7,890 nucleotides of DNA from assembly GCA_009780875.1 (NCBI GenBank), contig WQZE01000040.1, positions 1 to 7,890 on the forward strand. Direction: 5' to 3'. Shown piece after piece: positions 1-6,100 of this stretch. The notes beneath the pieces were generated by a model. It saw only the letters and a program-made list of their open reading frames with translations. It was not told the DNA's origin and did no database searches. Both the position numbers and the translations under genes were made by a program. The DNA comes from Bacillota bacterium (GTDB lineage Bacteria > Bacillota > Clostridia > Christensenellales > Pumilibacteraceae). Position 1 is the first letter of the stretch. The number at the start of each line of letters is the position of its first letter.

Positions 1-270
1 GACCATTGCAAAAATGAGGAGTGCAATAATGACAAAAAAGACCGTCGTGGCACCCGCAACAATCAGCCACGCTGTAATATTGTCTAGGTTTTCCAAAAAG
101 GTTATCCCAAAGAGTTCAATGCCAAAGAGCGACATTCCCGCCGCACTTCCGCTTTTGCTGCCGCCAACAAAAGTGGCAACAAGCATCAAAATACTCATAC
201 CCACAATCCAAGCAACGCCCGTCAGTTTGGCGATGGTTCCAACTAGTTTTTTGTTTGTCATATTTTTCAT
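1..270 (-). CDS. Small membrane protein of unknown function (partial, C-terminus beyond left edge)
   Basis: The minus strand is open from an ATG at 270 to the left edge, giving the first 90 residues. I do not recognise a family. A basic start (MKNMTNKKLVG) is followed by a hydrophobic segment at about residues 15-35, a Gly/Ser-rich link (GGSKSGSAAG), and a second hydrophobic segment at about 66-90. This predicts an integral membrane protein with at least two spans. An AAAGG motif 8 nt upstream supports the ATG at 270; a second in-frame ATG at 261 is possible. It lies 76 bp downstream of another small membrane-protein gene on the same strand with no terminator between, so the two are probably co-transcribed. 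The opposite strand is also open here for 95 codons, but that reading lacks a ribosome binding site and looks like a shadow. Confidence 0.6.
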   Translation of the reverse strand, partial: MKNMTNKKLVGTIAKLTGVAWIVGMSILMLVATFVGGSKSGSAAGMSLFGIELFGITFLENLDNITAWLIVAGATTVFFVIIALLIFAMV

Positions 271-346
271 AATATCAGCCTTTGCACACTTACCTTTATG
301 ATATCTCTTTTTTTGAGTTTGTCTACTTCGGTACTTTGACCACCCC

Positions 347-538
347 TCAGTCTGGCACCACTTGCTTGGTCTGTCCTAGCAACCGTCTTTGCTTGTTGCG
401 TTTGTGATTGTATACAAGTACCGTCACCCCAAAGGCAATGCTCACCGCTACAAAGGACACCACAAATCCGAGTGTAATCCATTTGACATATTCAACCGCT
501 CCCATCAAAGAAAGCATTGTACCCAAAACAAAATTCAT
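347..538 (-). CDS. Small single-span membrane protein (63 aa), unknown function
   Basis: This is a 63-residue reading frame with one strong hydrophobic segment at about residues 19-43 (ITLGFVVSFVAVSIAFGV). A basic tail follows (HKRNKQRRLLGQTK), which predicts the C-terminus inside. No family is recognised. The ATG at 538 is chosen because it precedes the membrane segment and has a GGGGA motif 8 nt upstream. The frame stays open further upstream to a TTG at 628, which would add 30 residues with five cysteines, but that TTG has no well-spaced ribosome binding site. It is the first gene behind the promoter at 789-817 and is followed 76 bp later by another small membrane-protein gene, so the two may act together. 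Being short and unassigned, its reality rests on the membrane signature and the operon-like context. Confidence 0.5.
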   Translation of the reverse strand: MNFVLGTMLSLMGAVEYVKWITLGFVVSFVAVSIAFGVTVLVYNHKRNKQRRLLGQTKQVVPD

Positions 539-782
539 ATCCAATGTCCCCAAATAGACACAACAATGCCTCACACACACTCCCAGCCAACACCCCTCAC
601 GCCCACAGCACTCTTTGTCCACTTTCAATTTTGCTCAACACACACCCTCCAAAAAATACTCTTGTCTAGTATATGTGATATATCCGTTTACTATTTATGT
701 TTTCAAGCCCGCTTTGGCAAGGTTTGAACCACCACAGTACACAATGATTCTTGCAAAGTTACAATGCACAATTTGTTTTATC
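539..782 (-). other. Long untranslated leader, possible structured RNA
   Basis: If transcription starts about 7 nt past the -10 box at 789-794, a leader of about 245 nt precedes the 63-aa gene. It holds no gene of normal size. A stem of 8 bp can form between 702-709 and 721-728 around an 11-nt loop, with one G-T pair on the plus strand and an A-C mismatch on the minus strand. The minus strand also carries CTTTGCAAG and, further on, CTTGCCAAAG, which could pair with one bulge. A GGAGGG at 645-650 precedes a possible 14-codon peptide (597-641, GTG start). I do not recognise any known riboswitch family. Confidence 0.3.
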
Positions 783-788
783 TATACT

Positions 789-817
789 ATTATAACATAC
801 AAAAATAATAATGTCAA
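789..817 (-). promoter_or_regulatory. Consensus SigA-type promoter for the left-hand membrane-protein genes
   Basis: On the minus strand TTGACA (812-817) is separated by exactly 17 bp from TATAAT (789-794), an exact match to the vegetative consensus. The predicted start of transcription is near 782, and the first convincing start codon downstream is at 538. Confidence 0.8.
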
Positions 818-831
818 CTAATTTTTAACAT

Positions 832-853
832 TTTGTGAATAATTTGTGAATGA
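832..853 (-). promoter_or_regulatory. Tandem 11-bp direct repeats upstream of the -35 box (candidate activator site)
   Basis: Two adjacent 11-bp units (832-842 and 843-853) differ at one position. On the minus strand they read TTCACA-N5-TTCACA, and the nearer one ends 14 bp upstream of the -35 element at 812-817. One-helical-turn direct repeats at this place are typical of OmpR/PhoP-family response regulators, and the hexamers fit the TT(A/C/T)ACA pattern described for Bacillus PhoP. The unit at 834-842 also reads TTATTCACA, which fits a relaxed DnaA box, so the assignment is open. Confidence 0.35.
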
Positions 854-971
854 TTTTTTTACAATTTGTTTACAATTGCACGCATAAAAAAAGACAAATT
901 TTTACCTTTTGCGACACACAAAGACACTATTCAACAAATATAAAAATCCAATATAAAATTCTTTTACATCT

Positions 972-1000
972 ATTATACCACAAATTTGTAATATTGTCAC
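972..1000 (-). promoter_or_regulatory. Probable second minus-strand promoter
   Basis: GTGACA (995-1000) is followed after 17 bp by TATAAT (972-977) on the minus strand, one mismatch from the vegetative consensus. It lies between the terminator of the ABC operon (1049-1076) and the promoter at 789-817. It would add an upstream start for the left-hand genes or drive a short unannotated RNA. No reading frame worth calling starts between 965 and 818. Confidence 0.55.
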
Positions 1001-1048
1001 GCATTTTTAACAACCTTTTGCAACAAGTTTCTCGCCCTCTCCCTGCCC

Positions 1049-1076
1049 AAAAAAAGGCAACCCACACTGGGTCGCC
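1049..1076 (-). terminator. Rho-independent terminator of the ABC transporter operon
   Basis: On the minus strand a 9-bp stem (1068-1076 with 1056-1064, one G-U pair) closes a 3-nt loop and is followed by seven T residues (1055-1049). It lies 34 bp after the ATPase stop codon and ends the transcript before the next promoter at 972-1000. Confidence 0.85.
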
Positions 1077-1110
1077 CTCCAATCTTTGGCTCCTCGCAAA
1101 ACTGCCAAAC

Positions 1111-1821
1111 TCATTTGCCCGTCAATTGGACGCACCGCTCTTTGAGTGTATCATCCATCTCGGTAATTTGCCCCACGATTTTGCCCTTGGAGACCACGAC
1201 CACTCGGGTGCAAAGTCGTTGCACCGCATTGGTGTCGTGACAAGATATCAGCACGGCTGCCCCTTGCTCACGCAATTCTTTGCACCAATCTACAAACAAG
1301 TCAACAGCATTCACATCCAATCCATTGAGCGGCTCATCCATCAAAATGATTTTTGGCTTGTACAACATACACTTTGCAATCGCCAACCGCTGCGTCATCC
1401 CCAAACTGTAACTCCCTACAAGCGTTGCGACATCCTCTTGCAACCCACACTTTTCCATCACGCCCAAAACATCTCGCTTGGTGAGTTTCTTGTCATACAA
1501 CTTGCTGTACAAGGACAAATTGTCATAGCCTGACATTGCATCATACCAACCAGTGGGTTGCGTCAACCAGTGCATTTGCAAAAAGGTGTGCTTGGGATTT
1601 TTGCGTGCATCTATCAATCCCCCATCCGCACCCAAAATCTCAATCTTGCCTTGATAATCAAGCAGTCCCATACAACACTTGATGAGCGTCGTTTTGCCAC
1701 ACCCGTTGTTACCGACCAGACCCACAACCTCGCCAGCTCCCACTTCAAATGAAACATCTTGGAGCACCCGTTTTGTCCCAAAATTTTTTTGCACACCATT
1801 TATTTTCAAGGCCGCACCCAT
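1111..1821 (-). CDS. ABC transporter ATP-binding protein
   Basis: A 236-residue cytoplasmic ATPase that would power the membrane permease encoded just upstream. Visible motifs, in order: Walker A GNNGCGKTT (37-45), a probable Q-loop glutamine (Q88), the signature loop YSLGM (138-142), Walker B IILMDEP (158-164), a D-loop (LNGLD, 165-169) and the switch histidine in SCHD (H195). The signature departs from LSGGQ, as is common in the subfamily that pairs with ABC-2-type permeases (bacteriocin or antibiotic resistance and export types). The start at 1821 is chosen because GAGGTG lies 6 nt upstream; the longer form from 1866 lacks one. The permease stop is 53 bp upstream and a strong terminator follows, so this is the last gene of the operon. 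The substrate cannot be read from the sequence. Confidence 0.93.
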   Translation of the reverse strand: MGAALKINGVQKNFGTKRVLQDVSFEVGAGEVVGLVGNNGCGKTTLIKCCMGLLDYQGKIEILGADGGLIDARKNPKHTFLQMHWLTQPTGWYDAMSGYDNLSLYSKLYDKKLTKRDVLGVMEKCGLQEDVATLVGSYSLGMTQRLAIAKCMLYKPKIILMDEPLNGLDVNAVDLFVDWCKELREQGAAVLISCHDTNAVQRLCTRVVVVSKGKIVGQITEMDDTLKERCVQLTGK

Positions 1822-1874
1822 ATCATTCACCTCACCAAAAAAGCATTCTATACTCAAAAAAGTCAAACCACGCT

Positions 1875-2894
1875 TTATACAAATCTCCGTTTTTTGAGCA
1901 CCCTACAAGCCACCCACCAAAGCACGACAGACCACAACCCCATTGCAATCGTGGCACTCAAAACGGAACCAATCAAATAATCACTCGCACCAAACATTTG
2001 TTGTGTGATGCTGAGATTGAGAAAAGGCAAGAATTTGGAAAGAACAAATTGATTGTACCAAACATCCTTTAAATACGACCTTTCGGGCATCGCATTGCGT
2101 GACTCCACCAAGATGATATAAACCAATACTTGCACAGCCAACCCTATCCCGAGCATCGCCAATTCGTTTCTCAAAAGCAACAAAATCACCACCCCAAAAA
2201 TCATCCAAAATACCGCACTCAAAAGATTCACCAAGGCAATGATTCCGCTCACTGCAATGGGACTCATCCCCACCGCCTTATCCCCAAACACCATTACATA
2301 CGGCACACCAAAATCAAAACCATATTTCCCTCCAACCCACACAATCGTACCCAACCACAATAGCAACTCCACAACCAACAAGAGCCCCATACACAACAAA
2401 AATTTGGCAACCAAAAACTTGGGCCTTGATGCAGGCAAGCACAAAACACTCGCCACGCTCCCGCCCTTTTTTGCATACTCTGCAAACACAAGTACCACCA
2501 AAAACAATCCCATAAAAATGGTAAAAATGGGCAACAACCTAAAAACCAAGTCCATCAACACGACCGTAGCTCCATCCGCAAAAAAAGGTCTGACATCGTT
2601 GTCCAAATACCACTGCCATTGCTTGATGCCAACCATTCCACCTCGGCCAATCCAATTGGGCAAATTGTATTCTATGTTTCTAATTCGTGACAAAGCATAC
2701 TCACGCCAACCCGCACTATCAGGAGATGTAACAACATTTTGCGGAATATCCGCACACAAACTAGCCGGCGCCCCTACCGTTCTAAGCAATACAGTTAACA
2801 AAAAACAAGCGACCGTCAAACAAGACACCGCCAACACGACAGATTTTTTTGCAAAAAATTTGCGACACTCTGCCACAAATAAAACTCTCAACAT
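1875..2894 (-). CDS. ABC-2-type transporter permease
   Basis: A 339-residue integral membrane protein with about six predicted spans (roughly 18-38, 110-137, 163-187, 215-242, 245-262, 308-329). A large extracytoplasmic loop lies between the first two. The segment EYAKKGGSVASVLCLPASR (139-157) between spans two and three has the conserved cytoplasmic pattern of ABC-2 permeases (acidic residue, then an L-P-x-S-R turn) that contacts the ATPase. The ATG at 2894 has GGAG 5 nt upstream, so I prefer it to an upstream start at 2921. It is followed after 53 bp by the ATPase gene. Seventy-four bp separate it from the 312-aa surface-protein gene upstream, with a hairpin in that gap. The exported or imported substrate is unknown; lipid, peptide or antibiotic export are all possible. 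Confidence 0.85.
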   Translation of the reverse strand: MLRVLFVAECRKFFAKKSVVLAVSCLTVACFLLTVLLRTVGAPASLCADIPQNVVTSPDSAGWREYALSRIRNIEYNLPNWIGRGGMVGIKQWQWYLDNDVRPFFADGATVVLMDLVFRLLPIFTIFMGLFLVVLVFAEYAKKGGSVASVLCLPASRPKFLVAKFLLCMGLLLVVELLLWLGTIVWVGGKYGFDFGVPYVMVFGDKAVGMSPIAVSGIIALVNLLSAVFWMIFGVVILLLLRNELAMLGIGLAVQVLVYIILVESRNAMPERSYLKDVWYNQFVLSKFLPFLNLSITQQMFGASDYLIGSVLSATIAMGLWSVVLWWVACRVLKKRRFV

Positions 2895-2918
2895 ACAATC
2901 TCCAAAACTAAATAGAAA

Positions 2919-2957
2919 CACACATACAAAGAAAATTCAATCTCTTTGTATGCGTGT
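2919..2957 (-). repeat. Hairpin between the surface-protein and permease genes
   Basis: A 10-bp perfect stem (2923-2932 with 2943-2952) around a 10-nt loop is extended by four more pairs past one mismatch. It lies 12 bp after the stop codon of the 312-aa gene. The minus strand after it is only moderately T-rich (TTTCTATTT), so it may be a weak terminator, a partial attenuator or an mRNA-stability element rather than a full stop. Confidence 0.5.
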
Positions 2958-2968
2958 GCTCTTCTTGA

Positions 2969-3907
2969 CTAAAATGCAGTATCACCAGACGCAACAGCCC
3001 AGCCGTCCGCATCATCGCTCCATCCAAGCGATATACCATCACCACCAATACCTATGCTATTGATGGAGGAACTACCGGCAGTATGAACATAAACTGACCG
3101 TGCATTGCCGTGATAATTTTCAAACCCCTTGCTATACCTTGCCTGCACAAAAATGACAGAGGCATTGTATTCAATCGTAGAGTTAAACAAGCCCGTCTTC
3201 AACACTCTTATTCTATCCTGCACACTAAAAAATACACCTTTGGCAGATTCAGGCGACAATGCTCCATCCCTATTGTTGGTTCTATCCGAACTATCACTCC
3301 CAACACTAATGCCCTGAAACTCACAAGACCCCGACACATACGAAAATCCAGTTGCCGTACCGTAGTTATCTGTCAACCAAACACCCGCTACATCCATCGA
3401 ACCCACCTTGTTTACATTGCCCACCACTGGAAACAACATAAATGTGTTTTCCAAATTATCCAGCGTCTTCCAATTTGCCGAAAATGACAAAATCCACTCC
3501 GTTGTTACTGCATCGTACCGAACTATTGGCTTTCCAATCGTGACATCATTCGTAGACGATTTTCTCAATAATTCACGGTCGTCCCCCAAGCCCTTTACGC
3601 CCAAGTCCGAAAGTCTTTGTTGTCTGGTTATTTTGTCAATCGTAGTATCCTTGATAATGTTGTCCACTTGCTCATCTCTTTGCAATTTTTGCGTGGCGGT
3701 CAAGTTTTGTTCCAAACCCAGAGACTCTTGCACCAAGGCTTGCTTTTGGACGACAAGGTCGTTGCCCATTTCTCGCACACGCTGTTGCTGGGTCGTGCCC
3801 ACTACGACCGCACTCGTCATCAAGACAAGCACAAAAGCCAGTGCAAGCCACCTAGTCAATTTGTTTGTTGTGACCGCTACGCCACTTGCGATTGTTCTTT
3901 TTTTCAT
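2969..3907 (-). CDS. Membrane-anchored extracellular protein with coiled coil (312 aa), unknown function
   Basis: I do not recognise a family. A basic N-terminus (KKR, then NKLTRW) precedes one hydrophobic segment at about residues 20-37. This could be an uncleaved anchor or a signal peptide; no lipobox cysteine is seen. Residues about 40-80 are Gln/Leu/Glu-rich and could form a coiled coil, followed to about 115 by charged sequence. Residues 125-312 are Gly/Ser/Asn/aromatic-rich with alternating hydrophobics, as in a secreted beta-rich domain, and contain only one cysteine (C195). The ATG at 3907 has AGGAG 10 nt upstream. Transcription probably starts near 4056 from an exact consensus promoter. 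The permease and ATPase genes follow on the same strand, so a role with the transporter is possible but not shown. Confidence 0.75.
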   Translation of the reverse strand: MKKRTIASGVAVTTNKLTRWLALAFVLVLMTSAVVVGTTQQQRVREMGNDLVVQKQALVQESLGLEQNLTATQKLQRDEQVDNIIKDTTIDKITRQQRLSDLGVKGLGDDRELLRKSSTNDVTIGKPIVRYDAVTTEWILSFSANWKTLDNLENTFMLFPVVGNVNKVGSMDVAGVWLTDNYGTATGFSYVSGSCEFQGISVGSDSSDRTNNRDGALSPESAKGVFFSVQDRIRVLKTGLFNSTIEYNASVIFVQARYSKGFENYHGNARSVYVHTAGSSSINSIGIGGDGISLGWSDDADGWAVASGDTAF

Positions 3908-3928
3908 AAAATTTTTACTCCTGTTTTT

Positions 3929-4027
3929 TTATTTTTGATTTATGTTCTTATCATTCTTTTGCAACCTGATAAACTTGCCCCATGGCTGCACTTTTTTTGT
4001 ATGTATACATTTTTTCATTCTTTCCAT
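3929..4027 (-). CDS. Possible small upstream reading frame (32 aa, basic peptide)
   Basis: Inside the leader of the 312-aa gene, an ATG at 4027 opens a 32-codon frame ending at TAA 3929-3931, 21 nt before the main ATG. The peptide begins MERMKKCIHTKK and is very basic. Its predicted ribosome binding site is only AGG, 4 nt upstream, and it starts about 29 nt after the predicted transcription start. It could be a regulatory leader peptide or chance. Confidence 0.2.
   Translation of the reverse strand: MERMKKCIHTKKVQPWGKFIRLQKNDKNINQK
4001..4010. repeat. 10-bp perfect palindrome in the leader
   Basis: ATGTATACAT is a perfect palindrome about 46 nt downstream of the predicted transcription start of the 312-aa gene. 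It could be an operator half-site arrangement, but it is short and lies in AT-rich DNA. Confidence 0.2.
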
Positions 4028-4062
4028 AAAACCTGGTCAAGACTAAAACCAACTTTTGTATA

Positions 4063-4091
4063 ATTATAACATATTCGCTTTGATTTGTCAA
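4063..4091 (-). promoter_or_regulatory. Consensus SigA-type promoter for the 312-aa gene and perhaps the ABC operon
   Basis: On the minus strand TTGACA (4086-4091) and TATAAT (4063-4068) are exactly 17 bp apart. The predicted transcript starts near 4056 and carries a leader of about 149 nt before the AGGAG and ATG at 3907. Confidence 0.8.
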
Positions 4092-4200
4092 CCATATTTT
4101 TGATTATTTGAATTATTTTTTATAAATTTTTTTGCCAATTATGCAAATATCTCTCCTACTTCTGGCTTGCAAAAAAAATACATATCGCCCTCAGAACACC
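4092..4200. other. AT-rich intergenic stretch without recognisable genes
   Basis: This is part of the 408-bp gap between the lipoprotein gene and the 312-aa gene. Between the promoter and the octamer repeat the sequence is AT-rich with A and T runs. I see no start codon with a ribosome binding site, no stem and no RNA gene. Confidence 0.6.
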
Positions 4201-4265
4201 CTTGATACCTTGATACCTTGATACCTTGATACCTTGATACCTTGATACCTTGATACCTTGATACC
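4200..4265. repeat. Tandem octamer repeat (microsatellite), eight perfect copies
   Basis: The unit CTTGATAC occurs eight times without a single change from 4201 to 4264, with one flanking C on each side that continues the pattern. It is non-coding. On the plus strand every frame meets TGA inside the repeat. On the minus strand the unit (GTATCAAG) is free of stops in all frames, but no gene runs through it. It sits between the terminator at 4288-4314 and the promoter at 4063-4091. Confidence 0.97.
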
Positions 4266-4287
4266 CCAAATCAAAAACCGTTCCTAC

Positions 4288-4314
4288 AAAAAAGGCGCGT
4301 CCCCACGCCCCTTT
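4288..4314 (-). terminator. Rho-independent terminator of the lipoprotein gene
   Basis: On the minus strand a 10-bp stem with one G-G mismatch (4305-4314 with 4291-4300) closes a GGGG loop and runs into six T residues (4293-4288). It begins one base past the stop codon of the lipoprotein gene. Confidence 0.85.
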
Positions 4315-4315
4315 G

Positions 4316-5011
4316 TTATCCAATGTCCTCTATCAAAATTTCTGCTTGACCGCCGTTGTCAGCATACCAAAATTTTAGTTGACCACCCGCCCAATTGCTT
4401 TGCGCATTGGCTCTGCACGCAAACAACACGCTTTGATTTTGTTCATCAATCTCCATATCACTGCGACCCGTTTGCCTATAAAAATCTGCAAATTGATCCC
4501 ACGAGCATTCAACTCTGATTTTATCCCCCTTGACACCATCATTGGTCACCACGGCTTCGCTCTCTCTATTTGCAACTATCCAATGGTTTGGGAACAAAAA
4601 CACTTTGCCAAAACTCAACGCACTTGCATCCCCAAAATTTTGACACAGTGGCTCCAAAATGTACGCCCTTGTCGTTTCATAAATCAAAAAATAAGTCACT
4701 CCGCTCTCTTGGGTTTTTGTAATGAGCAACCTTTGTGTGCCATTGATTTGAAAAAGTGAAGTGCCAAATCCTGCCCCATCCAAGGATTCTTGCATAAACT
4801 CCATTGACAGCGTGGGATTTTTCTCTTTGGGAATCCGCTCCCGCACCGGCAAAAAATAATGTGCCTCAAACGGAGTGACCAATTGGTACTCGCCATAATA
4901 GTCATAAATTCGCAAAGCCCCATATCGCCAATTGCTTCCACACCCCACCAAGGCAACACTCGCCAGCACGCCTATCATCAGCACAACCACAATTTTTTTT
5001 ATTTGTACCAT
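4316..5011 (-). CDS. Predicted lipoprotein (231 aa), unknown function
   Basis: The N-terminus is a classic type II signal peptide: basic MVQIKK, a hydrophobic core at about residues 7-20, then the lipobox LVGC with the lipidated cysteine at position 24. The mature protein would be tethered to the outer face of the cytoplasmic membrane. The rest has no transmembrane segment and contains mixed aromatic and charged sequence with no motif I recognise. Only two other cysteines follow the lipobox (C123, C169) before C199 near the end. A purine-rich AGGGGGAGG ends one base before the ATG at 5011; the AGGGGG part gives about 4 nt spacing. The Thg1-like gene ends 98 bp upstream and no promoter is evident in that gap, so the two may share a transcript. 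A strong terminator follows directly. Confidence 0.85.
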   Translation of the reverse strand: MVQIKKIVVVLMIGVLASVALVGCGSNWRYGALRIYDYYGEYQLVTPFEAHYFLPVRERIPKEKNPTLSMEFMQESLDGAGFGTSLFQINGTQRLLITKTQESGVTYFLIYETTRAYILEPLCQNFGDASALSFGKVFLFPNHWIVANRESEAVVTNDGVKGDKIRVECSWDQFADFYRQTGRSDMEIDEQNQSVLFACRANAQSNWAGGQLKFWYADNGGQAEILIEDIG

Positions 5012-5109
5012 ACCTCCCCCTATTTCACATCATTTCAAAATATGTGTTCTCAACCACCGCCCCGCTCTGTTGAAACTTGCAAAATCCGCAACACCCTTGC
5101 AGCCAATGA

Positions 5110-5925
5110 TTATTGCAATAAATTTATTTTGTCTTTGATATATTGCCTATCCGCTAAAAATTCTGGGGCATTTGCAACCATCCCTTTTTGGATGAGCGGA
5201 TTTTTGTACACGACAACCCCATTGCGTACATCCTCTGGAAAAGCAAAATAATCTATGCTGGGCCTACAATTCTTCAATGCCTCAACAATCTCTCCATACT
5301 TGCGCAAGTTTCTTTGTTCACCCACCAAGTTGCGACTTCTCAGTTCTTCCAAAAATTTGATGATGGCAAAAGATTGGCGACACTCAAAATAATCAGCAAT
5401 TTTGTCTTGTGGCAACAAAATCACACGACCATCAAAACAAAAATCTTTTTGCTCACCGTGCAACCGATTAAAAATAACACTTGCCTTGCTGGACAAAATA
5501 GAAAGCAGTTTTTCTATTCTGTTATCATAGTTGTTTTCTATTTGCTTGGTGTCAATCAGTAGTGATATCTCGTCGCTAAACTGATACAAAAATACAGAAG
5601 ATGGCAAAAACTCAAAAAGTTCCAATGCTGTGTTTTTCATCAACTGCACAAAGTTTTTATTATAATGCATTTGTCGTTTTTCACGGGGCACCTTGAAAGA
5701 TTTTGTCATCTCAACCCCATCAAACCTCAAAACACAATAATCCGTTGCCTTAATGGTTGTTTTTATCTCATACTGCTTCCTCTTTCCACATTGTCCCTTT
5801 GCAAAACCATAGGAGTACGGTTTGTCGTGCCTCTTTCCATTTGGCCTTCTTTGCTTGCGCCACAAAAGATTTTCAGCCCTCTTGTGTTTTCGTTGTTGCG
5901 ATGGAGATTTGTTTTGCTCTTGCAT
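5110..5925 (-). CDS. Thg1-like protein (tRNA-His guanylyltransferase / 3'-5' nucleotidyltransferase family), divergent
   Basis: Thg1-family enzymes add nucleotides in the 3'-5' direction to tRNA 5' ends; bacterial and archaeal members (TLPs) mainly repair truncated tRNAs. Family landmarks appear in the right order. RFDG (67-70) carries the first metal-binding Asp (D69). YQFSDEISLL (114-123) matches the family's SDE block (D118, E119). RIEKLLSILSSKAS (136-149) follows, then FDGRVILLP (164-172) and DYFECRQ (178-184), and RNGVVVYK (234-241) resembles the family's C-terminal G-x-hydrophobic-K/R segment. The family's HINNLYNT segment is not conserved, so exact activity is uncertain. Residues 1-55 are an extra, strongly basic extension. 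The ATG at 5925 has GGTGAT 5 nt upstream; internal starts would remove D69. It is transcribed from an exact promoter, divergently from parA. The family call comes from motif order only. Confidence 0.72.
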   Translation of the reverse strand: MQEQNKSPSQQRKHKRAENLLWRKQRRPNGKRHDKPYSYGFAKGQCGKRKQYEIKTTIKATDYCVLRFDGVEMTKSFKVPREKRQMHYNKNFVQLMKNTALELFEFLPSSVFLYQFSDEISLLIDTKQIENNYDNRIEKLLSILSSKASVIFNRLHGEQKDFCFDGRVILLPQDKIADYFECRQSFAIIKFLEELRSRNLVGEQRNLRKYGEIVEALKNCRPSIDYFAFPEDVRNGVVVYKNPLIQKGMVANAPEFLADRQYIKDKINLLQ

Positions 5926-5998
5926 TGCGTATCACCAAAGTGCGTGCTTTTTTGTCTTCGTCCTCACTCGTTTGTCACCACGCCCTATATTTGACCTC

Positions 5999-6027
5999 AT
6001 TATATCATATTTTAATATATATGTCAA
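5999..6027 (-). promoter_or_regulatory. Consensus SigA-type promoter for the Thg1-like gene
   Basis: On the minus strand TTGACA (6022-6027) and TATAAT (5999-6004) are exactly 17 bp apart. Transcription should start near 5992, giving a leader of about 66 nt. It probably also serves the lipoprotein gene downstream. Confidence 0.82.
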
Positions 6028-6100
6028 TCCATCCGTAGTTCCTTGGATTTCCATTGACAAGGTTCTCCTCTTTGGCGATTGATTATTTTGCGTTTTGCAC

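Noticed and set aside
539..628. Cysteine-rich N-terminal extension of the 63-aa protein from a TTG start
   Set aside because: The TTG at 628 has no well-spaced ribosome binding site (GGAGGG is 16 nt away), and the ATG at 538 better fits a small membrane protein.
704..740. GGTTCAAACC on the minus strand resembling a tRNA T-arm
   Set aside because: No acceptor, anticodon or D arm can be drawn around it, and the 5-bp T-stem does not close.
850..1533. 227-codon plus-strand reading frame
   Set aside because: It overlaps the ABC ATPase gene on the other strand, whose Walker A, signature and Walker B motifs are clear, and spans a terminator and a promoter. It has no ribosome binding site.
2239..3063. 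274-codon plus-strand reading frame
   Set aside because: It is antisense to the permease and to the end of the 312-aa gene. Its product is Thr/Asn/His-rich low-complexity sequence with no domain, as expected for a shadow.
4200..4265. Octamer array as a CRISPR
   Set aside because: The units are 8 bp with no spacers and no cas genes nearby; it is a simple microsatellite.
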